A stretch of DNA of 64,000 bases, taken from positions 81,134 through 145,133 of the forward strand of contig BLSF01000085.1 of assembly GCA_012862575.1 (NCBI GenBank), in the 5' to 3' direction. The number at the start of each line of letters is the position of its first letter. Positions within the stretch are counted from its first letter, which is position 1. This document shows, in pieces, positions 19,968 through 28,607 of the stretch. The position numbers and the translations under genes were made by a program. Under the pieces are notes generated by a model, which did no database searches, was not told where the DNA came from, and saw only the letters and a program-made list of their open reading frames with translations. The DNA is from Parietichytrium sp. I65-24A (lineage: Eukaryota > Sar > Bigyra > Thraustochytrida > Thraustochytriidae).

Positions 19968-20859
19968 GCTCGCTGTATGATCCCTTTCGCCAATAACTCT
20001 GTTCTGTGCTTCTCTCCCTTGACTTGAACTGCTCGGCCTCTCTCCGCCATGGGCAGGCAACAACCCAGCGGGGTGCCGGATTACATAAAAACCATTTTAC
20101 ATACCAACTAAAACACAAAACATTCGCAAAACCATTCATCCTCATTATTATCATCCCCCGAACGCCATACGCGCTTTGACGCCCGACTCGAATCGCTACA
20201 TCGTTCAAGCTCTTCCTTCCTGCGAACGTCTCAGTCGACCAGTCCGAGCCCGAGTATCTCCCAAAGGATCAGCCCTTGTCCAAATCACTCCGGAGAGCAA
20301 AACGATGCGCGGGCCAACGCTCTTCGGACAAGGAGACATCACGCAGCGTCGCAATTCATGCATGCATGCATGTTTCCTTGCTTACTTGCTTTGCTTGCCT
20401 GCTTTCGTTTCCCATCTCGAGAGGCCCAAATCACAAAATCAACCTAGCTCTGTGTACTCGGAGTACACAAAGCCTTAGGCATGTCAACGGTCTTCTCCGG
20501 CGTCCATAGCGTCCATAGCTGAAGCCAAGCCCATGCCTCTTTCGCGTTGCACACTCGGCGGCCAGTGAGTTACAGTCTGTCGCTATATCGCAGAGGCCAT
20601 ATCGAGGCAGTCGAGCAGTGAGTGAGTGATTGAGTGATTGAGTGGGTCGAACAATGATTGCCGCGTAGAGCGGAGGTGCGTAGCTGATCGGGAAGACGTG
20701 AACTTTTCTCTGGCTAGTAGAGATAGAGAGAGAGTCAAGAAGACGAAGCTGTCGTTTCTTGTTCTCCCGGGAACTTCGTGAAGGCGGAGACGTACACGGG
20801 CGATTTTGAGCGTGAAGGGGGACAGGGAAGGGAAACAACGTTGTTTTCTGCGGCTCGTG
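19968..20859. other. Intergenic region between histone H4 and the BIVM-like gene
   Basis: Includes the H4 3' region and the leader of the next gene. GCATGCATGCATG (near 20360-20375) and a GAGTGAGTGATTGAGTGATTGAGTG tract (about 20620-20645) are the only repeats. No gene was found. Confidence 0.45.
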
Positions 20860-22124
20860 ATGGACTTGTCTCAGAGGAAAAAGGCGCCGGAAGGGCAACT
20901 CAGCGGAGAGGCTCAAGCATGCGCCAGGGCGACGTTGGACAAGAATGCAAAGCCTGTCATGGAGCACGTTCTCAGCGAGCTGATTTTGAAACGCGGAGTT
21001 GAAGGCGGCCGCGATGCAGTCGTTCGGTTGGCGATGGAGTTTGAAGACTGCGACTCTAGTTCCGTGGTGGCGTTCGCTACCAACGCAGCTCTCCATGCGA
21101 TGATCGCACAACAGACCTCTCCCGCTTGCGCTGCTGCGGCTGTAGCGACCGCGTTGAACGCGCTCGTAGGAGAGAGGCGTTGGACGCAAGCAGCAGTCGT
21201 GCCTTGGTACGTTGACATTGTAAAATCTAGGGTTTTAAAAGCCAGGCAGCGCATTCAGAGGTGCTTGGGTGCCGGGGCAAACCTAGAACATGTGTGGACT
21301 TTTGGAATTGCCACTCTGTCGCAGTTTAAGCAACACGTGAGAGCGCTCCAGGCTCAGGGGGGGCCTGCAGAGCCAACTGTGGCTCTTTTGGTTGAACTCT
21401 GGGCAAGCGACGGCCCCGACGATAGCGACGCAGGCATAGAAGGGGAGGAGGAAGCAGAAGCAGTTGACGTGGAAGAAGCCGAGGCGCCTTTAAGCGCGTC
21501 CGGGAGATGGAATTCGTCTAAAGACCTCAAGGACTGGATTCGCAAAGAGGTGGGGCTCGAGAAGCTCACGCGAGCAAAGCCAAGCACCGCATGTATTGGA
21601 AATTGGGGCATCAAGGCAAGTTTCACCACTCCACGGAGTTGCTCTTTGGAAAGTCTTTTTGTTTGCGGCAAAAGGATCAAGAAATTGACAGTCTTTATGT
21701 TTTTTTACCTTTATTATGTGTACAGGAGGCGATCGACATGGGAACCTTCTCCCTGGGCGCGGACAGTACGACATCGTTTCATTTCGAACAATTTATGGGC
21801 AAATCCGTGCGCTGCAAAGTCCGTGTGCGGGCCAAAGACGGGGAAGACGCGGTGGATCTGCAGTGGTGTCAACTGTGGCAGCATTTCACCAAGCAGCGCG
21901 CCGGGCAAATGACAAATGTGTTCATCTTCCATCTCAAGAATCACTATGCACCCATATACTCGCTCAAAGTTGACTCCGCGGGCGAGCGGTGGATCCTGAC
22001 AGCCCGTAAAGGGCAAGATCCAAAGCACTGGATCTCTTTCAGTGAAGTGCGGCGAACGCTCTTATCTTGGGCCGGGTACGGCATTATGGGCGTCAGCATC
22101 TCTCGCCTCTCGCCACCCACTTGA
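20860..22124 (+). CDS. BIVM-like protein, two exons joined by a GC-AG intron
   Basis: 384-residue protein from exons 20860-21615 and 21726-22124. The C-terminal half has the pattern I recall for BIVM (basic immunoglobulin-like variable motif-containing protein) and related protist proteins: CIGNWGIKEAID, VRCKVRVRAKDGED, IFHLKNHYAPIYSL, then RWILTARKGQDPKHWISFSEV and LLSWAGYGIMGVSI. The NHYA/ILTARKGQ arrangement resembles a papain-like (C39-type) fold in which the His follows the strand, but I do not see a certain catalytic Cys. The N-terminal half is helical with conserved ALNALVGER and PWYVDIVK, then an acidic linker. ATG at 20860 is the first in frame; the frame extends upstream only with TTG. 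Biochemical function of the family is not established. Confidence 0.7.
21616..21725 (+). other. GC-AG intron in the BIVM-like gene
   Basis: 110-nt intron with donor ATCAAG|GCAAGT and acceptor TTATTATGTGTACAG|GAG, phase 0. The donor is GC, not GT, but otherwise matches the strong consensus seen for GC-AG introns. It is needed to join ...IGNWGIK to EAIDMGTF. Confidence 0.8.
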
Positions 22125-25100
22125 TCCGTCGATGATCGGTAGTACAGGCCAGAGGAAGGTTTCCATTGTCTCAGCGCCCGTCTCGTCTCCTGCGGCAGCA
22201 AATGCTGCTTTGAGCTCAGAATCAGAAACTGTTGTGACCAAGTTGTACTCCGGTCTCGCCGAGTTCGAGTTCATGAAAAGAGAATCGCAATTGCAATCTC
22301 TAGAGCATTCATGATCATATGATATGGAAGACCGTAACGGCTCGCCTGCGAGTACCGGTGTTGAGTGCTGGCCGCTCTTCAGGCCCTGAAACTCTCCTTT
22401 TTACATTTCCTTTTGTTAAAGGGAGAGTTTCGCATTTTCTGAAAGCCGTCAGCGATGACGAGGCGAGATGAGGACGTGAGGAGGTGAGGAGGCATCCATT
22501 CAACACGAGCCTCTCTTGTTACTGCCAGCTAGAAACCAATTTACTGCCCACCAGCAACCAACAACCAATACTTCTCGAGCTTCTCGAGCTCGCAGTTTTC
22601 GCGACTCTCGCACATTCCTTTCGCGATTTCTCGCGTTCCACAAGAACGGTGCGGGCACGCCTCGTCAGCGTTGTCAGCGTTGTCAGCGTTATCGGCGTCC
22701 GTGGAGTTAATTTAACGGCGGAAGTCCACAGCCAACTGCGAGTTCCCGCTTTTGGTTCCAAACATCTCTGCGATTTCCAGCATTGGTGAAAAACACCTGC
22801 GCGCAAGTGCCGCACGAACAGTTGTTCTTTCGCTGTCAAAAAGTACTCTTTTGTTTTTTTCTGTTCTGAGATTTTTTTTTGTTTATAGCGATTGATTTTT
22901 AAAAACCTATTGATTGAAACGATTTACGAGCAAAGCGCGCAGTCAATTCAACGAAGAAAAAGAAGTAAAAACAAAAAAAGAAAACGAAAACGAAAAAGGA
23001 ACAGCTTTCTCCGAAACGTTGCGGACTAGGACCTCCCAGCCCACGCTATAGTAGCCTTTGATAGCACGTCTGGTAAGACCGGTATGACGCACTCTCGCCC
23101 AAGCTCGTCATCCGAAATCGTCCCAGCCGGGTCTGCTGGCAATGGCACGACAGAAGATGCGGTGGGATAGGTGGGAACGTGAAGAAGGCCAGCAAGATGC
23201 GATGGTTTGCGCGCACGAGACTCGGCCAGTCCGAGATGAAATGCCTTTGCATCTTGCGAAAATCTTCTCTCTCTCTCTCTCTCTTACACACTGAGCAGAG
23301 CACTGTGGTAATTTTTGAAGCAAGTCAAAATTTCTTTTTTCGATCGATTCTCACTGACTGCGAGAAAAGAAAAGAGTGGCCCTTGAGAGGTTTGACATGG
23401 TGAAATTTTAAAGTTCAAATTTTAATCACAAATAATTGGTGCGCACTCGTTGCGCCGTCTTGTCTTGTGCCGTCCAGTTCATTTCCAAAAATATATAAAG
23501 CGTATAACCGATGCTCATTGTCAGTACCCGAGCTGCTATCGGTTCCAAAAAGCGCTCCTTCTATTAGCCAAACAGATAAACGAGCGCTGAGCTGAACATT
23601 ACACATCATACATCGGCGAAACGCAGCGGAGCTTGTGCGAAAGAAAGAAAGAAAGAAAGAAAAGCAATGGAAATTGACCTGCCGCGTTGGACCGACCATC
23701 ATTCAGAGCTCTCGCGGTTCTAAATAAAGAGCGTTCAATACAGTAATTTCAGTTCTATGCATCGAAAACTTGCCGACTCGCGGCTAGACGGAGACGGGCT
23801 TACTTCAAGGACAAGTCTAAAATCGAAACATTCATTTGTATGCATTTCAAGTCGAGTGCAACTTGGCGTTGTGAATTACAGTATAGTACGATGATACTCA
23901 GTACTGAGCACGTCAATCATTGTAAGCAGTGTAAACAGAGGGAGCAGTGCCTCATCACAACTCACGGAGCGTCAGGCGAGGTCAGCGAGAAAGAGGAAAA
24001 CAGGAAACGGGAAAAGAGCGAAGCTGCCTGACTCTTTTCCACCTGGAAGAAATGCAATTGTGCTTTGCAGGACTCTCTTTCTCCGAAAAGCAATGGGTTT
24101 CATCATGAAGGTCTGAATAAAATCAGAATTCAGAGTGTTTTGCAAGTATCGTTAATGAACGATGGACGATGGACGATGGACGATGGACGAAGGGAGATAT
24201 CAGTTCAATTTTACGATATTTTACGATTTCCATACGTGAAAGATGGAAGGATGGGAAATGGAAATGTCTTGGCTCGCTTTTCCATTCTCCGGGCCGTCCA
24301 GCCAATCAGTGCTTGGCCCACGAATTCACGTGCCAGGGGTCGCCCCTCCGCCCGCGTTTCGCCTCCGACTTTCCGTAGGTCTTCTATAGATTTGCATGCA
24401 ACAAGCCAACCGGCCGACCGCAGAGCTGCCAATCGTTTATCAAGCGCCGCCCATCGGCGTAGCCAAGCGCTTCGCCATTCTGGAACGCGAAATTTGGTGC
24501 GGAAGATGCGACATCATACGTGGAACCACGCCGTGTCGTGTATCGAATCTTCTTCGCAAAGAGCCATGCAATAAGTGCATCTTGTGAGGTGTGCTTGTTA
24601 GCAGACCCAAAAAACGGCCAAGGAGCCTTCCGTACAAGATTTGAAATGTCAGGCAGGAGGAGGAAGGGGACTTGTGCACCGCAGCTGTGAGGCGCCCCCC
24701 GGAATGCTTCGGTTCCGGCTTTGGCTCAGAGGGAATTCCCTGCCTGAACGCTCAATTCCGGGGCTCTCTCAAGGGCGGCTTCCCTCCACACAGCTACTGT
24801 GAGAGGAAACCAATTTCATCACCGCCGTCATCGCTAACCCTCATCAGCGCAATCGCTAACAGCACTCCAGCTCCTCTCCAGCCCGAACACAATATCGTAC
24901 ATCTCATAGCGAACACTAGGCTTTCGCCTCTCTTCGCGAACCGGCGGCTAGCAGTCCGCTGAGTACCGTGGGAGGCGTACTACCTACCGGCTACAGCGGC
25001 GCTTTTCGTTTCACTGCAGCGCCTAGGCAGCGTGATAGCAGTGTGGTAGCGAGCGGGGAAAGAGGCAGGAGGGAGAGCTCGTTTAGTTTCCGTGAGAGAT

Positions 25101-25668
25101 CGAAACGAGTCATCGACGACCGGGCTGTCTTTCTCTCTGTCAGAGTAAGTTAAAGTAAACTTATGTGCACAACTTAGTTATACTTTTAATAATTTTATTA
25201 AAAATGATTAGTTATACTTTTAATAATTTAATTAAAAATGAATGGAAATGTTCACAAACAATCCCCTTCGCTATCTTTCCTCCCTCTTACCCGCATACAC
25301 CATCTGACCAGTAGCCCTCCCCTTCCTTCTCCCAGAGCTAGAGCCTTCCCTAGCAGTCGAATCTGACCCTACCTGCAACCTCTACTTGCTCTCTAATGAC
25401 CCTTCCCTGGGAGTACTGCACACTGCTAGAGGAGGCAGTAGCCCGCCATCAACCGCATCATCCTCTTGTACAATCCTCCTACCCGTAGCAGTAGTACTTA
25501 GAAGCAAAGGAGGGGAAGAGGAAGAAGCATCGACGAGGCAACAGAGGGAGAAAAGAGATGTAATTTCTAACCTTTATTTGCGCAGAGAGACACCTCACAT
25601 TCTTCACATCCTTCCTCACAATCGAGTCCGAAGCCAAGTTTGGCTGTGAATTCACTGTCAGTGAAATC

Positions 25669-25704
25669 TCATCATTCTCATCATCATCATCATCATCATC
25701 ATCA
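25669..25704. repeat. ATC trinucleotide repeat
   Basis: About eleven copies of ATC, nearly perfect. Confidence 0.9.
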
Positions 25705-25794
25705 ACTAAATTCACACATTGCAAATTTGGGATTGTGAAGGAAGGAAAAACCACACAGCCAGCACTGACTGCACTTTTGAGAGAACCCAACGCC

Positions 25795-25915
25795 CTCTCT
25801 CTCTCCTCCCTCTCATTCCCTCCCTCTCATTCCCTCTCTCCCTCTCTCCTCCTTCCCCACTCTCTCTTCCTCTCTTCCTCTCAGACTCTCTCTCTCTCTC
25901 TCTCTCCCACTCTGT
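25795..25915. repeat. CT-rich polypyrimidine tract
   Basis: About 120 bases almost free of A and G on the plus strand, made of CTCTCTC and CTCATTCCCTCC units. Such mirror-symmetric polypyrimidine tracts can form triplex DNA. Confidence 0.85.
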
Positions 25916-25975
25916 TGTATCTCTGTGTCTCTTGCATCTCTCCCGCGAAGCACAAGAGAAAAGGAAAGACAAAGA

Positions 25976-26031
25976 CAACAACAACAACAGCAACAACAAC
26001 AGCAACAACAACAACAACAACAACAACAACA
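25976..26031. repeat. CAA/CAG trinucleotide repeat
   Basis: About eighteen triplets of CAA with occasional CAG. Confidence 0.9.
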
Positions 26032-26065
26032 AGAGAGGCGAAACGAAAGAAACCAAGAGCGCAAA

Positions 26066-26093
26066 GAAGAAGAAGAAGAAGAAGAAGAAGAGG
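26066..26093. repeat. GAA trinucleotide repeat
   Basis: About nine copies of GAA on the plus strand. Confidence 0.9.
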
Positions 26094-26180
26094 GTGAAAG
26101 AAGAGGGTCCTCGCAACTCGCACTGCAAAAGCCGCTCGCGAACGTTCTCTCAGAGGCTCGGCTGCAGCGTTGTGCCTCGC

Positions 26181-26240
26181 AGTCTCCTTTCCATCTTTCC
26201 TTCTTTCCATCTTTCCAGCTTTCCATCTTTCCTTCTTTGA
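26181..26240. repeat. CTTTCCATCTTTCCTT-type repeat
   Basis: Tandem CTTTCCA/TCTTTCCTT units in a pyrimidine-rich block. Confidence 0.85.
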
Positions 26241-26630
26241 CTCTGTTGCCCGCGCAGACTCTGCGCTGTGCGTCCTCGTTCAACTGGCTCGCAGCATATT
26301 TCGCGCTCACGGCAAAGTATCAGAGTGTCAAAGTGGCAAAGTATCAAAGTGGCAATCAAAGTGGCAAAGCGGGAACGGAAAGTGGCGGAGAAGTGCGTTG
26401 CAGTTCGGGGTTGAAGTAGATATTTGCTCTTGTTCGTTTGTTTGCTTGGTTTGTTGATTGGTTGGGTAGTTGGTTGATTGGTTGGATTCCGCATCTGGCG
26501 ACAGCTGTTTCGAGGGAGGGGGTTGAAGTCTCGAGCGAGTGGTCGTCGAGAGTGGCGCTTCCAAGATCGGCATGCAACCAAGTAAGTCTGAGTCGCGGAG
26601 AAAAAGTCCGGGTTGGTTTGTTTCAAGTGC

Positions 26631-26653
26631 AGTGATTGATTGATTGATTGGTT
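26631..26653. repeat. GATT tetranucleotide repeat in the RRM gene leader
   Basis: About five GATT copies followed by GTCTGACTGACTGACGGAC, 50 to 80 bases before the RRM protein start. Confidence 0.85.
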
Positions 26654-26708
26654 GTCTGACTGACTGACGGACGGACTGGAAATGTGAACGAAATGGAGCG
26701 CAGAACGA

Positions 26709-28217
26709 ATGCAGAACGTGGAAATCATGCCGGAAAGCGATGGGGAGGTCAACGTGGACGACAGTGGGGCAGATTTCGTAGAGAACCCGGGGCAGAATCA
26801 GGTGACAGGGAACGAGTCTGCTCGCGAGCCGGTCGACGATCGTCAAGTGGGTCGAGGGGAAGAAGGGAACGCGGTAGAAGGGGAGGACGAAGAAGAAGAA
26901 AAAGAGGAAAAGGAAACTGAGAAGGGCGCAAAGTTGTTTCTTGGGGGTCTCTCCCTCGAGGCCAACTCGCAAACCGTTACAGACTACTTTGAGGGGTACG
27001 GCGAAATTGTAGAGGTCCGGGTCCCGGCACATAAAACTTTGTCTGGCAAGTCGCGTGGCTTTGGGTTTGTCACCTTTAAAGACCCTCGCATTGCCGAAAT
27101 GATTCTGCATGAGGGCGAACATAAGATATGTGGAAGGCAGGTGGACGTAAAATATGCCGTACAGGTGAAACAGACAGCCCCTGCACCGAGGGACAGTAAG
27201 CCTTCCACCTTTTCGCCTACACATCACAACTCCTCTAGAAAACCTCGCTCTTCGGGTTCGCGGCCCAGTACGGCAAGGCAAACCGACACACATTATGACA
27301 GGTACACCCCACATACTATCCTTGCCACCGCGGCTGCTCTCGCCTCGATGCCCAGCCCTGGCCCTGCGTCGCGGCAGCCGACATGCATTCCCACCAGCCT
27401 GGGGAGCGAATCAGAATCCCCTCTGCTCCGAGCCGAGTCGCGCTCGAGCATACCAACATCGGGGGCAGAAAGCGTGTCGACGAGCCAGTTCGCATCCGCT
27501 ACGCCAAGCACAGTAGGTTCCTTCAGTTGCAGTAGCAGCGTTACGACAGACTCCGAGCCAAATGGAAAAATTTTTGTTGGCGGGCTTGCCGCAGGAGTGA
27601 CTACAGATGTTTTGAAGGATTACTTTTCAGTGTTTGGCCCAGTGCAAAGCGCGACGGTGATGATAGACCGCGACACAAACCGATCGCGCGGCTTCGGCTT
27701 TGTTGTGTTTAAAGACGAAGAATCTTCTCGTAAAGCTCTCGGGGAAGCAGAGCATAAAATTCTTAGCAAGCGTGTCGAGGTGAAGCTAGCCATCCCAAAG
27801 GACATTATTGATCAGCAGCCTGTTCAGCACATGCTGCACCCCCGCAAGCAACGATCGCTCTCACATCATTACTTGGACCCACACTCGCAAAATATGGCAC
27901 AGAGGCACCTTCACCCGGCGCATCAACCAAGTATGTACGGAATTGCCCCAGCTCCTTACCCAGGAGCAATGTACTGCATGTACCCCGTCGTCCCCCAGGT
28001 AAATTACAATTCGCAACAGCCATTCCTTCCTGTGCACTATTACGGGCCAGGGCAGCCGCAGTACATTGACGGTTCGCAGTACGTGCTTGCGCCGTTCCCA
28101 CATCAACACCCATCTCCGTCTCTTGGCCCGCAGGCGTATGTCACGGTGCCGCAGACGCCAAACTCTACACCCAGAAACTCTTCTCTTAACGCTGGCGCCG
28201 AGCAAGGCACAAGTTGA
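26709..28217 (+). CDS. RNA-binding protein with two RRM domains (Musashi/hnRNP A-like)
   Basis: 502-residue single-exon protein. RRM1 spans about 75-152 with RNP2 LFLGGL and RNP1 KSRGFGFVTF; RRM2 spans about 287-365 with RNP2 IFVGGL and RNP1 RSRGFGFVVF. The arrangement, with GEHKI.GRQVDVKYA and AEHKILSKRVEVKLA closing each domain, is typical of the Musashi/DAZAP1/hnRNP A-B group, which binds single-stranded RNA to control splicing, stability or translation. The linker is Ser/Pro-rich (about 130 residues); the N-terminus is acidic with a long Glu run (58-72); the C-terminal 130 residues are rich in Pro, Tyr, Gln and His, a low-complexity tail likely to drive granule assembly. An alternative ATG six codons downstream is possible. 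Nuclear or cytoplasmic; target unknown. Confidence 0.95.
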   Translation: MQNVEIMPESDGEVNVDDSGADFVENPGQNQVTGNESAREPVDDRQVGRGEEGNAVEGEDEEEEKEEKETEKGAKLFLGGLSLEANSQTVTDYFEGYGEIVEVRVPAHKTLSGKSRGFGFVTFKDPRIAEMILHEGEHKICGRQVDVKYAVQVKQTAPAPRDSKPSTFSPTHHNSSRKPRSSGSRPSTARQTDTHYDRYTPHTILATAAALASMPSPGPASRQPTCIPTSLGSESESPLLRAESRSSIPTSGAESVSTSQFASATPSTVGSFSCSSSVTTDSEPNGKIFVGGLAAGVTTDVLKDYFSVFGPVQSATVMIDRDTNRSRGFGFVVFKDEESSRKALGEAEHKILSKRVEVKLAIPKDIIDQQPVQHMLHPRKQRSLSHHYLDPHSQNMAQRHLHPAHQPSMYGIAPAPYPGAMYCMYPVVPQVNYNSQQPFLPVHYYGPGQPQYIDGSQYVLAPFPHQHPSPSLGPQAYVTVPQTPNSTPRNSSLNAGAEQGTS

Positions 28218-28607
28218 ACGCAGCTGTTCGTCTCCATCCATCATCATCGCTTCATGTTGCGATGTAACCCGTCTGTTCATCCGTATGTCCTTCCATCCAC
28301 CGCTTTTTCGAAAGTGAAGCTGTTGTTGTTGATGTTGTTGTCGTTTGGTTCGACCGAATAAGTGAAGAGTAACGATTTTCTATGAAATGTGTTCATCGCA
28401 TCTTCTCCAACCAAAGCATCTCTTCTCCCCCCCCCCCCAACAGTGAGTTCGGTCTTTTGAGATAACCCGCCTGCACTCCCAAACTATGCACAAAGGTACT
28501 AGTGCGCAAAAATCCTGCAATTCACAAATGAACCGGAAAAAAAATCACACCTACAAATAGATTTGAAATCAGTTCTTATGAAACTAAGTGCCATTTACCA
28601 ATCAATA
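28218..28607. other. Spacer between convergent genes
   Basis: 390 bp between the tails of the RRM gene and the TPR gene. It has a GTTGTTGTTGATGTTGTTG stretch near 28320 and a C run at 28428-28438. No gene was seen. Confidence 0.45.

Larger units (their letters stand above)
22125..26708. other. Long gene-poor, repeat-rich region
   Basis: 4.6 kb with no credible gene. From 22125 to 25400 it is mixed sequence with a GATGGAC repeat (about 24157-24189), an A/T-rich duplicated block TAGTTATACTTTTAATAATTT (about 25177-25230) and short frames without pattern. From 25650 to 26260 it is a mosaic of ATC, CT, CAA, GAA and CTTTCCAT repeats. From 26280 to 26708 it is probably leader of the RRM gene, with GATT and GACTGAC/GACGGAC repeats. 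Long frames on both strands in 25700-26310 are artefacts of triplet repeats. Confidence 0.55.

Noticed and set aside
19968-20070. Possible histone 3' stem-loop
   Set aside because: No perfect inverted repeat with the GGCYCTTTTCAGRGCC pattern was found after the H4 stop.
24065-24574. 169-codon plus-strand frame with a GATGGAC repeat
   Set aside because: Start region is repeat derived, composition is Arg/Ser/His-rich as in GC-rich non-coding frames, and no homology is recognised.
25719-26419. Long open frames on both strands (up to about 170 codons)
   Set aside because: They translate CT, CAA, GAA and ATC repeats into Ser/Leu, Gln, Glu and His/Val runs and lack any domain; they overlap each other on opposite strands.
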